Positions 1 through 7,903 of a stretch of 64,000 nt of DNA are shown piece after piece. Source of the stretch: Gemmatimonadaceae bacterium (GTDB lineage Bacteria > Gemmatimonadota > Gemmatimonadetes > Gemmatimonadales > Gemmatimonadaceae); the NCBI GenBank assembly GCA_020846935.1, contig JADLCY010000014.1, positions 186,001 to 250,000 of the forward strand, in the 5' to 3' direction. The position numbers were made by a program, and so were the translations under genes. The notes beneath the pieces were generated by a model, which worked only from the letters and a program-made list of their open reading frames with translations, made no database searches and had not been told where the DNA came from. Every line of letters begins with the position of its first letter. Position 1 is the first letter of the stretch.

Positions 1-213
1 TTCAACGAGGTGCTCCTCGGGTCCGACGGACAGACGTCGCGGGTCGGCGTCCCCACGCTCTCCGGGGCCAAGGTGACGGGCGAGATCGTCAAGCATGGCC
101 GCGGCGACAAGATCGTCGTCTTCAAGTTCAAACGCCGGAAGAACTACGCCCGCAAGCAGGGCCACCGGCAGGGCTTCACCGAAGTCCGCATCAAGGACAT
201 CACTCTCGGCTGA
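1..213 (+). CDS. rplU: Ribosomal protein bL21, 5' end cut off by the window
   Basis: Structural protein of the large ribosomal subunit that binds 23S rRNA. The frame is open from base 1 (FNEVLL...), so the start codon lies outside the window and only the C-terminal two thirds is seen. The basic stretch KRRKNYARKQGHRQ followed by FTEVRI is the typical bL21 tail. It is followed 12 bases later by rpmA, the usual bL21-bL27 pair. Nothing looks damaged; the missing N-terminus is due only to the window edge. Confidence 0.95.
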   Translation, partial: FNEVLLGSDGQTSRVGVPTLSGAKVTGEIVKHGRGDKIVVFKFKRRKNYARKQGHRQGFTEVRIKDITLG

Positions 214-225
214 CACGAGGATACC

Positions 226-483
226 ATGGCTCACAAGAAAGGCGTCGGCTCCTCGCGCAACGGCCGCGACTCGAATCCCAAGTATCGAGGAATCAAGAAG
301 TACGGCGGTGAGTCCGTCGTGCCAGGGAACATCATCCTCAGGCAGTGCGGTACCCGCTGGCACCCCGGTCGCAACGTGGGTCTCGGCACGGACTACACCA
401 TCTTTGCGCTGGTGGCCGGCACGGTGAAGTTCGAGCACAAGGACAAGAAGCGCATCCGCGTGTCCGTCGAGCCCGCGGCCTGA
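226..483 (+). CDS. rpmA: Ribosomal protein bL27
   Basis: Small large-subunit ribosomal protein near the peptidyl-transferase centre. It is 85 residues, the usual length, and starts [19 protein letters not shown], which is the conserved N-terminus. There is no cleavable N-terminal extension of the kind found in Firmicutes. The core [15 protein letters not shown] and GTDYTIFAL is intact. It directly follows rplU, almost certainly in the same transcript, and ends 20 bases before a strong terminator hairpin. Confidence 0.98.
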   Translation: MAHKKGVGSSRNGRDSNPKYRGIKKYGGESVVPGNIILRQCGTRWHPGRNVGLGTDYTIFALVAGTVKFEHKDKKRIRVSVEPAA

Positions 484-502
484 CCGCGAGCATCACGGTA
501 AG

Positions 503-531
503 AAAGCGCGCCCGGTTCGGGGCGCGCTTTT
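503..531 (+). terminator. Intrinsic terminator after rplU-rpmA
   Basis: A perfect 11-bp inverted repeat, AAAGCGCGCCC / GGGCGCGCTTT with a 6-base loop, is followed by T residues. The A-tract on the left arm means it can also act on the convergent minus-strand amidohydrolase transcript, which ends at 604. Confidence 0.9.
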
Positions 532-603
532 GCGTTTCCGCACCTGCTGCACCTGGTCCGCCCGGGCCCGGTACCAGTGCCGGGCCTGGGCTGCCTGGCC
601 GCG

Positions 604-1872
604 CTACGGCTTGCGGTAGTCCGCCGGGACCGTCCGGTACCGCCGCATGAGTTCGTCCTGCCGGGACGGCCCCTGCACCTCGGCACCCTGGACGAAGACA
701 TGTTCGGCGCGCGTCGACGGTTCGAACGGGTCACCGCTCCACACGACCAGCGTCGCGTCCTTGCCGTTTTCGAGTGATCCGACGCGATTGGCCACGCCGT
801 ACAGTTCCGCCGGCGTCAGCGTCACCGCCCGGAGGGCCGCGTCCCACGGCAACCCGAACGCCACCGCCACGCCGGCCTCGAACCGCACGTTGCGCGCGTT
901 GAACGCGTCCGTGCCGCCCGAGATGATCACGCGAGCCCCCGCGGCGTGCAGCAGCGCGGCGTTGTCCTGCCGCGCACCGAGCGAGGAGAAGTCGCGCGGG
1001 ATGTTGTTGAGTGCGCCGACCAGCACGAACGCCTTCGCCGCCCCGAGCTGATCAGCCACCTTCCAGCCTTCGGTCGCCGAACCCACGGCGATGCGGAGAC
1101 CGTACTGCCTGGCCAACGTGAGCGCCTCCTCGATGTCCGTCGCCCGGTCCGCGTCGACCACGAGCGGAAGCGTACCAGCCAGGACCGGTTGGAGCGCCCG
1201 CAGGTCGGCGAGTCCGGCCGCGAGCGGGCGAGACGCGTTGCGCTCATAACCGGCCCGGAGCGTCGGCAGCGCCCGCGCGTCGTCGAAGACATCACGCAGC
1301 CGCGCATACACCTCCGCACGCGCCGCCCCGATGCGTGCGCCGCGCGCGTTGAGGTCAGCGAACATTGCTGCCGGGCCGCGCATGAGCACATCGGCCAGGG
1401 AGCCGTTGCGCAGGGCAACCACCGCGCCCTGGCCGCCGACCAGCGATCCACTCGGGATGATGCCCACCGTGGTGATGCCGTCGTTCCGCGTCACCTGGAG
1501 CAGCGGTGACGCCGGGTTGAATCCCTCCCACACCCGGAACGATGCCGTGACGCCGTCACCAGTCCCCTGGGCGCCGGCGTCGTACGATCCGGGGATCTGC
1601 CCGATCTCCGAGACGCCTAACGACGTCGTGGCATTGAAGATGCCCGGCGTCACCCACTTGCCCGTGCCGTCGATGCGCCTGGCGCCCGCCGGAACCGCTA
1701 CGCCGGCGCCCACGGCGCTGATGCGACCGTTGGTGATGACCACCGTGGCGTTGTCGACCGGCGGCCCATTCACCGGAAACACTCGTGCGCCGGTGATCGC
1801 GACCACCTGGGCGGGCAGTGGCAAGGTGGTGGTGGCGGCCAGCGCTGCCGCCGCTACGATGCGCGCGATCAT
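604..1872 (-). CDS. Secreted amidohydrolase paralogue lacking the metal-binding histidines
   Basis: A 422-residue protein of the metal-dependent amidohydrolase (imidazolonepropionase-like) superfamily. A cleavable signal peptide (MIARIVAAAALAATTTLPLP, then AQ) sends it to the periplasm. The fold markers are present: an N-terminal beta domain with ITNGRISAVG, VTPGIF near residues 74-79, GGTDAF, and the C-terminal GSLENGKDATLVVW strand. The metal-binding HxH that should follow is replaced by T82 and S84 (NATTS), and the later ligand histidines are also absent, so a hydrolase role is doubtful. The start is the ATG at 1872, which overlaps the upstream gene's TGA by four bases. It is therefore translationally coupled to the intact paralogue at 1869-3329 and may be its non-catalytic partner. 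Confidence 0.85.
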   Translation of the reverse strand: MIARIVAAAALAATTTLPLPAQVVAITGARVFPVNGPPVDNATVVITNGRISAVGAGVAVPAGARRIDGTGKWVTPGIFNATTSLGVSEIGQIPGSYDAGAQGTGDGVTASFRVWEGFNPASPLLQVTRNDGITTVGIIPSGSLVGGQGAVVALRNGSLADVLMRGPAAMFADLNARGARIGAARAEVYARLRDVFDDARALPTLRAGYERNASRPLAAGLADLRALQPVLAGTLPLVVDADRATDIEEALTLARQYGLRIAVGSATEGWKVADQLGAAKAFVLVGALNNIPRDFSSLGARQDNAALLHAAGARVIISGGTDAFNARNVRFEAGVAVAFGLPWDAALRAVTLTPAELYGVANRVGSLENGKDATLVVWSGDPFEPSTRAEHVFVQGAEVQGPSRQDELMRRYRTVPADYRKP

Positions 1873-3329
1873 CGCTTGCTCCCTCCCGCCGGCTCCGGCA
1901 CAAAGCCCAGCTCGAAGTCCGTGCGCCAGCGTTGCGTCGGATCGAGCCGATCGAAGCTCAGCGCGCCGTCGATCCAGACCTTCTCCGGCCTCGCGTAAAT
2001 GCTGAACGGGTGCTTGTCCCACAGCACCACGTCCGCGTTCTTGCCCGCCTCCAGCGAACCAATGCGATCGTCGAGGCCGAGCACCCAGGCTGGGTTGATC
2101 GTGATCCACTTGATCGCGTCCTCGTCCGAGACATTGATCCCGAGCCCGCGCGCCTCGCTCACACTTTTGGCGACGTCCTGGTTGAGGCGTTGCATGCCGC
2201 TTCCATCGTCGGAGTGCACCACCGCTCGCCCGCCGGCGTTGTGGAACAGCGCCAGGTTCGCGCGCACACCGTCCATCGCCTCGATCTTGAAGCCACCCCA
2301 GTCAGACCAGAGCGATGCCGAGATGCCCTTGGACGTGAGCAGGTCGGCGATCTTGTACGCCTCAACGCCGTGGTGAAACGAGCGGATGCGGAACCCGAAC
2401 TCGTCGGCGACTTCCATGGCGCCTTCCATGTCCGCGGCAGTGTAGCAGTGCCACTGCACGAAGATGTTGCCGCGCAGGACCTCGGCGAGCGATTCCATCG
2501 CCAGGTCGCGGGCCGGCGGCTCTCCCTTACGGTCCGCGAGCCACTTGTCCCAGCGCCGCCGGTATTGCTCGGCCTGGATGTACTGTGCCCGCCACCCCGC
2601 CACATTCCCCATGCGGGTGGACGGTCCCCGTTGCGCGTACACACGCTTCGGGTTCTCGCCGCAGGCTTGCTTGAGCCCGTAGCGCGCGCCGGGAAACTTC
2701 ATCCCGCGCACGGTGGCCGAGGGGACGACCTTGAGCACGACCGAGCGTCCGCCGATGAGGTTCGCGGAGCCGGGAAGGATCTGGATGGTCGTTACGCCCG
2801 CGGCGAGCGCCCGCGGGAACTGCGGATCCTGAGGCCAGACCGAGTGCTCCGCCCACACGTTAGGCGTCGATGGGTTGGTCATTTCGTTCCCATCCGAGAG
2901 GGCCTCGACGGGCGGAGCCGCGTACACGCCCAGGTGCGAATGCGTATCGATGATACCGGGCGTGATGAACTTCCCGGTGCCGTCGATCGTCACTGCGTCC
3001 GCGGGCGCGGACACGGTGGCGCCGACGGCGACGATCTTGCCCCCCTGCAGGAGGACGGAGCCGCCCCGGATGGTGGTCCCCGTGGCGGTCATGACCGTCG
3101 CATTCCGGATGACGGTCGTGCGCGCCGGGCCGGGGCGGTACGTGCTCGGGAAGGGGTTGGCGTTGGGCTCCGACAGGGCTCCGGCTCCGGGAGCGACACG
3201 CTGGGCGGTGTCCGGAGTCTGGGCGGCGGGGGCGGGCATCGGGACCGGCGTCGGGGGCGGGGCGGCCTGTGGGGTGTTACACCCGGTGACGGCCAATCCC
3301 AGAGCCAGCGGCAGGGCGCGGATTTTCAC
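1869..3329 (-). CDS. Secreted lipoprotein amidohydrolase with intact HxH site
   Basis: A 486-residue amidohydrolase-superfamily protein. The start is GTG at 3329, chosen because a strong GGAGGAGG ribosome site lies just upstream and because it gives a lipoprotein signal peptide (VKIRALPLALGLAVTGC, lipid-modified Cys at 17). A Pro/Ala linker to about residue 40 precedes the enzyme domain. FITPGIIDTHSHLG at about 122-134 carries the two metal histidines (H130, H132); later WHCY, SFHHG and VHSDDG supply the other ligands. The substrate cannot be read from sequence; relatives cleave cyclic amides or dipeptides. It is first in a two-gene minus-strand unit with the histidine-less paralogue and is divergent from the ECF sigma gene. 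Confidence 0.88.
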   Translation of the reverse strand: MKIRALPLALGLAVTGCNTPQAAPPPTPVPMPAPAAQTPDTAQRVAPGAGALSEPNANPFPSTYRPGPARTTVIRNATVMTATGTTIRGGSVLLQGGKIVAVGATVSAPADAVTIDGTGKFITPGIIDTHSHLGVYAAPPVEALSDGNEMTNPSTPNVWAEHSVWPQDPQFPRALAAGVTTIQILPGSANLIGGRSVVLKVVPSATVRGMKFPGARYGLKQACGENPKRVYAQRGPSTRMGNVAGWRAQYIQAEQYRRRWDKWLADRKGEPPARDLAMESLAEVLRGNIFVQWHCYTAADMEGAMEVADEFGFRIRSFHHGVEAYKIADLLTSKGISASLWSDWGGFKIEAMDGVRANLALFHNAGGRAVVHSDDGSGMQRLNQDVAKSVSEARGLGINVSDEDAIKWITINPAWVLGLDDRIGSLEAGKNADVVLWDKHPFSIYARPEKVWIDGALSFDRLDPTQRWRTDFELGFVPEPAGGSKR

Positions 3330-3438
3330 TCGGCGGAACCTCCTCCAGGAGGCAATGGAGACGATGAGCGCAAGGTATGCGTCGTGCCAGGGGATGGCGA
3401 GCAACCGGGCCCACGCGGCCTCCGTGCAACGTCGGCGG

Positions 3439-3444
3439 TATCTT
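3439..3444 (+). promoter_or_regulatory. Possible -10 box for the sigma-factor operon
   Basis: TATCTT lies in the 170-base divergent gap between the lipoprotein amidohydrolase and the sigma gene. No good -35 box sits 16-18 bases upstream, so a housekeeping promoter is uncertain and an autoregulated ECF promoter is equally possible. Confidence 0.3.
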
Positions 3445-3499
3445 GCGTCGTCCGCCCTTAACGTCCCGTCCCATCCTCCCGTCGAATCCACGTAGCGAC

Positions 3500-4054
3500 A
3501 TGACCGCAGGTGACCGTTTCCCACCCGATGCGACGGATGCCGACCTCATCGCCCGCTGGCAGGGCGGGGACGAGCGGGCGGCGACGTTTCTGGTGGAGCG
3601 CCACGCGGAGCCGGTCGCGCGCTATGTAGCGAGTCTCGGACTGCGGAGCGGGGTGGAGGAGGTCGTCCAGGACACGTTCGTGCGGGCGTTTGGCTCGCTC
3701 GGTTCGTTCCGGGGCGACAGTACGCTGAGGACGTGGTTGTTCACGATCGCGCGACGCCTGGTGGCGGATTCGCGGCGGACGTTGCGGCGGCAGCGCGATG
3801 TGGTCGAAGTGCAGGAGGGCGATGCTTCCACCGAGTTCGACCCGCTGGACGACCTGATCGCCGATGAGTCGCGCCAGCGGATGCACGAGGTGATCGGTCG
3901 GCTGTCGCCGACCCAGCGCGAGGTCTTCCTGTTGCGGGTGAACGAAGGGTTGTCCTACAAGGAAATTGCAGGGGTGGTCGGGACCACCGAGGGCGCGGCC
4001 CGGGTGCACTACCACAATGCTCTGCGGCATGTGAAGGAGAGTCTGTATGTCTGA
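3500..4054 (+). CDS. ECF-family RNA polymerase sigma factor
   Basis: A 184-residue extracytoplasmic-function sigma factor that redirects RNA polymerase. Region 2 covers about residues 18-90 (DADLIARWQGGDERAATFLV, then EEVVQDTFVRAF and FRGDSTLRTWLFTIARR). Region 4 covers about residues 125-180 (LSPTQREVFLLRVNEGLSYK followed by the EIAGVVGTTEGAARVHYHNA helix-turn-helix). There is no region 3, as expected for ECF sigmas. The start ATG at 3500 was chosen because the open frame upstream has no sigma similarity. The next gene starts eight bases before its stop and encodes a zinc-finger anti-sigma factor, its likely inhibitor. Confidence 0.93.
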   Translation: MTAGDRFPPDATDADLIARWQGGDERAATFLVERHAEPVARYVASLGLRSGVEEVVQDTFVRAFGSLGSFRGDSTLRTWLFTIARRLVADSRRTLRRQRDVVEVQEGDASTEFDPLDDLIADESRQRMHEVIGRLSPTQREVFLLRVNEGLSYKEIAGVVGTTEGAARVHYHNALRHVKESLYV

Positions 4055-4628
4055 TTGCCTGAACGTCGAGGTGCGTGAGCGCCTTCCCGAGCTGCTGCTC
4101 GGCGCGCTCCCCTCCGGGGAGCGGGCCGTCGTCGAGGCACACCTGGCGACGTGCGCGGAATGCGCTGCCGAACTCGAGGTGCTGCGCGGTGCGCAAGCGG
4201 TGTATCGAGGCAGGCGCGTGCCGCGCATCGATACGGCCGCCATCGTGGCCGCGTTGCCGCGGCGGCCAGCGGCGGCCCGGCCACCCGCACGGCGGTCCTT
4301 TGCCACGCAGTGGCGCATCGCGGCGGTGGTGACGTTCGTGGCCCTGGGCGGGCTCTCGCTGACCACCGTGCGTCGCTACTTCGGGCACGTCCCCACGGTC
4401 GACACGCTCGCAGTCGCGCCGGCGGTCGCCACCACGGGGCCTGCGGTGGATTCTCCGTCCGCGGTGCGGCCGGTGGGACTGTCGGCGGGCGGAGGACTCA
4501 CCGACCTCCAGGACGATGACATCGAGACCTTGATCGGCGCCCTCGACCGGATCGAAGCGGCGCCGCACGTCGAGCCGGATACGAGCGCGTTCCTTCGCAT
4601 CGTATCCGGGGCGACCGGAGGGAACTGA
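4047..4628 (+). CDS. Membrane anti-sigma factor with zinc-binding anti-sigma domain
   Basis: A 193-residue protein predicted to hold the adjacent sigma factor at the membrane. The N-terminal domain has the HxxxCxxC signature of zinc anti-sigma domains (AHLATCAECAAEL, residues about 31-43). A single transmembrane helix at about residues 90-107 (WRIAAVVTFVALGGLSLTTV) separates it from a short periplasmic tail with no recognised sensor domain. It overlaps the sigma gene by eight bases and is followed one base later by a Spy-like secreted protein. The three form one likely operon: sigma, anti-sigma and a periplasmic partner. Confidence 0.9.
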   Translation: MSDCLNVEVRERLPELLLGALPSGERAVVEAHLATCAECAAELEVLRGAQAVYRGRRVPRIDTAAIVAALPRRPAAARPPARRSFATQWRIAAVVTFVALGGLSLTTVRRYFGHVPTVDTLAVAPAVATTGPAVDSPSAVRPVGLSAGGGLTDLQDDDIETLIGALDRIEAAPHVEPDTSAFLRIVSGATGGN

Positions 4629-4629
4629 C

Positions 4630-5160
4630 GTGGGACGAACCATGCTGTTGTTGGTCGCTATCGCCACGGTGGCCGCGCCGCTCGGCGCGCAGCGTCCTCA
4701 GACGGCGCGCGAAGACCGCGCCACGCTCGAGAAGCGCTTTCACGAGCGGCTCGAGGCGGTGTTGCGTCAGCGCCTGGGGCTGACCGATGACCAGGTTCGG
4801 CGGCTGCAGGATGCCAACGGCCGATTCGAGGCACGCCGTCGCGACTTGTTCACCGAGGAGCGCCAGGTGCGCACGGACCTGCGGCGTGCCGTCGGCAGCG
4901 ATAGCGCGACGGCCACCAACGACGAAGTCGCGGCGCTGCTCGATCGCGCGATGCGCGTCCAGCGACAGCGCTTCGACCTCATGGAGGCGGAGCAGAAGGA
5001 GCTGGCCACCTTCCTCACACCCATCCAGCGCGCGCGCTATTTCGGCTTGCTGGAGCAGGTCCGCCGGCAGATGGATGACATGCGATATCGCCGGGAGGAC
5101 AGCGCCAGGCGCAGCCCGTCGCCGGTGCGTCGACCGTACCCGTCGCGCGGGGGCCCTTGA
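4630..5160 (+). CDS. Secreted Spy/CpxP-like helical protein (LTxxQ motif)
   Basis: A 176-residue exported protein. The signal peptide is MGRTMLLLVAIATVAAPLG ending AQ. GTG at 4630 gives the positively charged n-region; ATG at 4642 is the alternative start. The mature part is almost all charged amphipathic helix, with LTDDQVRRLQ matching the LTxxQ motif of Spy/CpxP/CnrX-type periplasmic proteins, and a second LTPIQRARY. Family members are folding chaperones or metal/stress sensors that tune a membrane anti-sigma or sensor kinase. The location one base after the anti-sigma gene favours a sensor or feedback role, but this is inference. The C-terminal 30 residues are Arg/Pro/Ser-rich and probably disordered. 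Confidence 0.75.
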   Translation: MGRTMLLLVAIATVAAPLGAQRPQTAREDRATLEKRFHERLEAVLRQRLGLTDDQVRRLQDANGRFEARRRDLFTEERQVRTDLRRAVGSDSATATNDEVAALLDRAMRVQRQRFDLMEAEQKELATFLTPIQRARYFGLLEQVRRQMDDMRYRREDSARRSPSPVRRPYPSRGGP

Positions 5161-5185
5161 GGAACGCGCCACGTCTGTCTAGGCT
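5157..5185 (+). promoter_or_regulatory. Sigma70-type promoter for tRNA-Leu
   Basis: TTGAGG (5157-5162), a 17-base spacer and TAGGCT (5180-5185), placing transcription start a few bases before the mature tRNA at 5195. The -35 box contains the TGA stop codon of the upstream Spy-like gene. Confidence 0.7.
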
Positions 5186-5194
5186 CCATCGCCT

Positions 5195-5278
5195 GCCCGG
5201 GTGGCGGAACTGGCAGACGCAGTGGACTCAAAATCCACCGGGCTCCGGCCCTTACGAGTTCGAGTCTCGTCCTGGGCA
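5195..5278 (+). tRNA. tRNA-Leu(CAA)
   Basis: An 84-base type II tRNA. The acceptor stem GCCCGGG pairs with CCTGGGC (one G-T pair). The anticodon stem GTGGA/TCCAC encloses loop CTCAAAA, giving anticodon CAA at 5229-5231 (reads UUG). A long variable arm is typical of Leu, and the T-arm is ACGAG-TTCGAGT-CTCGT. The discriminator base is A5278. The 3' CCA is not encoded and must be added enzymatically. Confidence 0.97.
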
Positions 5279-5290
5279 CTCATGACGATC

Positions 5291-5317
5291 ACGGCGCTCC
5301 CTTCGGGGCGCCGTTTT
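5291..5317 (+). terminator. Intrinsic terminator after tRNA-Leu
   Basis: Hairpin with ACGGCG pairing CGCCGT and further C/G pairing around a TTC loop, followed by TTTT. It lies 13 bases after the tRNA and isolates it from the downstream dehydrogenase. Confidence 0.8.
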
Positions 5318-5360
5318 CGTTGGCACTCGGCCCGCTCGGGTGCGCGTGACAGATTGCGTC

Positions 5361-6332
5361 ATGCGTCTTCCCTCGATCCTCGTCACGCGGCGCCTTCCCG
5401 AGGCGATTGAGTCCGTCCTCAGGGACCGCTATGCGGCACAGCTCAACACCGACGACCACCAGATGGATGCCGTGGAGCTGGCCGACGCGTTGCGTCGCCA
5501 CGACATCGTGCTCTGCACCCTCACCGATCGCCTGACCCGCGAGGTTCTCGCGGTGCCGGATCGGCGAGCCCGTCTCCTCGCCAACTTTGGCGTCGGGACC
5601 AACCACATCGACCTCGAGGCGGCGCGCGCGTCGGGACTCGCGGTGACCAATACGCCCGGCGTCCTCACCGAAGACACGGCCGACCTCACGATGCTCCTGC
5701 TGCTCGCGGTCGCCCGCCGCGCGTGGGAGGGGGACCGGGAGTTGCGCGCCGGAGCCTGGACCGGCTGGCGTCCGACGCACCTGCTGGGCGCACGCGTCGC
5801 CGGCAAGACGTTAGGCATCGTGGGCATGGGGCGGATCGGCCAGGCCGTGGCTCGCCGTGCGCGGCATGGATTCGCCATGCCGGTGTCGTACTGGTCACGG
5901 ACCAGGCTGCAGCCTGACGCCGAGTCCGCGCTCGGAGTGACCTGGGTGTCGACGCTCGACCGGCTCGCCGAGGCCAGCGACTTTCTCTCGCTCCATTGTC
6001 CCGCCACGACCGAAACCACCCATCTCATCAACGACGCGATTCTCGCGAGGATGCCGCGGCACGCGTTCCTGGTGAATACGGCGAGAGGCGATGTGGTGGA
6101 CGAGCGCGCGCTCGTGCGAGCGCTCGTCGCGGGACGCCTTGGTGGCGCGGCGCTCGATGTGTTCGATGGCGAGCCACACGTCAACCCGGCGCTGCTCGCG
6201 CTGCCGAACGTCGTCACGCTGCCGCACCTCGGGAGCGCGACCGTGGAGTCCCGTGTGGCGATGGGGCAGGTCGCCGTGCGGAACATCACGGCGTTTGTGC
6301 AGGGGGCCCCGCTCCCCGATCGGGTCGTCTGA
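5361..6332 (+). CDS. D-isomer-specific 2-hydroxyacid dehydrogenase (glyoxylate/hydroxypyruvate reductase-like)
   Basis: A 323-residue NAD(P)-dependent cytoplasmic oxidoreductase that interconverts 2-keto acids and D-2-hydroxy acids. The Rossmann motif GMGRIGQ is at about residue 155. The catalytic triad motifs are NTARGDVVD (Arg), VFDGEP (Glu) and LPHLGS (His), all intact. ANFGVGTNHIDLEAA is the family's substrate-side loop. ATG at 5361 gives the expected MRLPSILVTRR beta strand; an upstream GTG at 5340 is less likely. The family covers glyoxylate, hydroxypyruvate and related reductases, and sequence alone does not settle the substrate. It is a stand-alone gene between the tRNA terminator and pepA. 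Confidence 0.9.
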   Translation: MRLPSILVTRRLPEAIESVLRDRYAAQLNTDDHQMDAVELADALRRHDIVLCTLTDRLTREVLAVPDRRARLLANFGVGTNHIDLEAARASGLAVTNTPGVLTEDTADLTMLLLLAVARRAWEGDRELRAGAWTGWRPTHLLGARVAGKTLGIVGMGRIGQAVARRARHGFAMPVSYWSRTRLQPDAESALGVTWVSTLDRLAEASDFLSLHCPATTETTHLINDAILARMPRHAFLVNTARGDVVDERALVRALVAGRLGGAALDVFDGEPHVNPALLALPNVVTLPHLGSATVESRVAMGQVAVRNITAFVQGAPLPDRVV

Positions 6333-6349
6333 TGGTCCGCTGCGCTCGC

Positions 6350-6379
6350 TTGTGGTCGTTGGTCGGCGGTCAATAGCTT
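6350..6379 (+). promoter_or_regulatory. Candidate promoter for pepA
   Basis: TTGTGG (6350-6355), an 18-base spacer and TAGCTT (6374-6379), in the 93-base gap before pepA. The leader to the ATG would be about 40 bases. Confidence 0.45.
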
Positions 6380-6425
6380 TCCGCACCGCCCGAACCGCCG
6401 GGCCACTCCTGCACCCCACCTGGAC

Positions 6426-7901
6426 ATGTCCCTGGAGATTTCTGCGCGCGCCGGTCGGCCCGCGGCTGCCGCCACGCCGCTGCTCGCCTGTCTCGTGGTC
6501 GCCGGCGAGGGCATGCCGGCCGCACTCCGCGAGATCGACAAGTCGTTAGGCGGCGCGCTGCGACGCTCGTTCGATCGCCGGGACTTCCGGGCCAACCGGG
6601 ACGAGACCTTTCACCTGGTCGGCGGGCGCAAGGGTCCGCGCCGGATTCTGCTGGTCGGTGCCGGAAAGCCGAGGGAGCGCGCGCTCGCATTGCGCCGGGC
6701 CGCCACACTCGCCGCGCGCCAGGCCCATCGTCTCGGTGTGGGTGCCCTCACCGTGCTCGCCGCCGGCATGTCGAACGACGAGGTGGAGCAGGTCGCGATT
6801 GGCGCACAACTCGGCGCGTGGGAGTACAGCGAACTCAAGACGCCACCGCCGGACGCGGAGCGTCGCGACCCCCTCTCCGCGATCACGCTGCTCGTGGATG
6901 ACGTTCGGCAAACGGCGGGCGCGATCGCGGCCGCGGGCGCCCTCGGCGCGGGCTACGCGCTGGCGCGTCGGCTCGCCAATACACCGGGGAACGTGTGCAC
7001 ACCGGACCACCTCACCGAGGCGGCGCGCGACATCGGCAAGCGCCACGGTCTCAAGGTCACGGTCCTTGGCCGCAAGGAGATGGAGAAGGAGAAGATGGGT
7101 TCGTTCCTGTGTGTCGCGCAGGCGACGACCCAGGATCCGCGGCTCGTGGCCATCGAATACCGCAAGGGACCAAAGGGCGCGGCGCCGATCGTCCTCGTGG
7201 GCAAGGGGCTCTGCTTCGATACGGGCGGCATCTCCATCAAGCCCGCGGAGCGAATGGAGTTCATGAAGTTCGACATGTGCGGCGCGGCCGGCGTGTTGGG
7301 CGCCATGGAGGCGATCGCACGACTCGGCCTCGCCGTGAACGTCGTCGGCGTGTTCGGAGCCACGACCAACATGCCGGGGTCCAACGCCGTGAAGCCAGGC
7401 GACGTCGTGACTGCCTCGTCAGGCAAGACGATCGAGATCATCAACACCGATGCCGAGGGTCGGCTCGTGCTGGCCGATGTGCTGCATTGGGTTCGGCGCT
7501 ATGAGCCCGCCGCGGTGATCGATGCCGCCACGCTCACCGGGGCCTGCGTGATCGCGCTGGGCAACACGACGACGGGCGCGCTGGGCAACGACGACGCCCT
7601 CGTCGCGGAAGTGATCGCGGCCTCACGCCGCGCGGCCGAGCCGGCGTGGCAACTTCCCCTGACTGATGAGTACAAGGAGCAGATCCGCTCGGTGGTGGCC
7701 GACATCAAGAACACCGGCGGGCGCGCGGCGGGCACCATTACCGCCGCCGCGTTCCTCAATGAGTTCGTCGCGTACCCATGGGTGCACCTGGACATCGCTG
7801 GCACCGCGTACACCGAATCCGACCTGACCGTGATCCCGGTCGGTGCGACCGGTGTGCCGGTGGGAACATTCGTGGAATTCGTTCGGAGGCGCGTCACCTG
7901 A
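6426..7901 (+). CDS. pepA: Leucyl aminopeptidase, family M17
   Basis: A 491-residue cytosolic metallo-aminopeptidase that removes N-terminal residues from peptides, normally a hexamer with two metal ions. An N-terminal macro-like domain (residues about 1-165) is followed by the catalytic domain. The metal and active-site motifs VGKGLCFDTGGISIKP (about residue 257), FDMCGAAGVLG and NTDAEGRLVLAD (about 340) are all present. The length matches the bacterial family. The next gene starts three bases after its stop, so the two are probably co-transcribed although functionally unrelated. Confidence 0.95.
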   Translation: MSLEISARAGRPAAAATPLLACLVVAGEGMPAALREIDKSLGGALRRSFDRRDFRANRDETFHLVGGRKGPRRILLVGAGKPRERALALRRAATLAARQAHRLGVGALTVLAAGMSNDEVEQVAIGAQLGAWEYSELKTPPPDAERRDPLSAITLLVDDVRQTAGAIAAAGALGAGYALARRLANTPGNVCTPDHLTEAARDIGKRHGLKVTVLGRKEMEKEKMGSFLCVAQATTQDPRLVAIEYRKGPKGAAPIVLVGKGLCFDTGGISIKPAERMEFMKFDMCGAAGVLGAMEAIARLGLAVNVVGVFGATTNMPGSNAVKPGDVVTASSGKTIEIINTDAEGRLVLADVLHWVRRYEPAAVIDAATLTGACVIALGNTTTGALGNDDALVAEVIAASRRAAEPAWQLPLTDEYKEQIRSVVADIKNTGGRAAGTITAAAFLNEFVAYPWVHLDIAGTAYTESDLTVIPVGATGVPVGTFVEFVRRRVT

Positions 7902-7903
7902 CG

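Noticed and set aside
1818-3461. Long plus-strand open frame of 547 codons opposite the amidohydrolases
   Set aside because: It is antisense to two genes with clear signal peptides and family motifs; in high-GC DNA such mirror frames are expected, and its protein is Arg/His-rich without known motifs.
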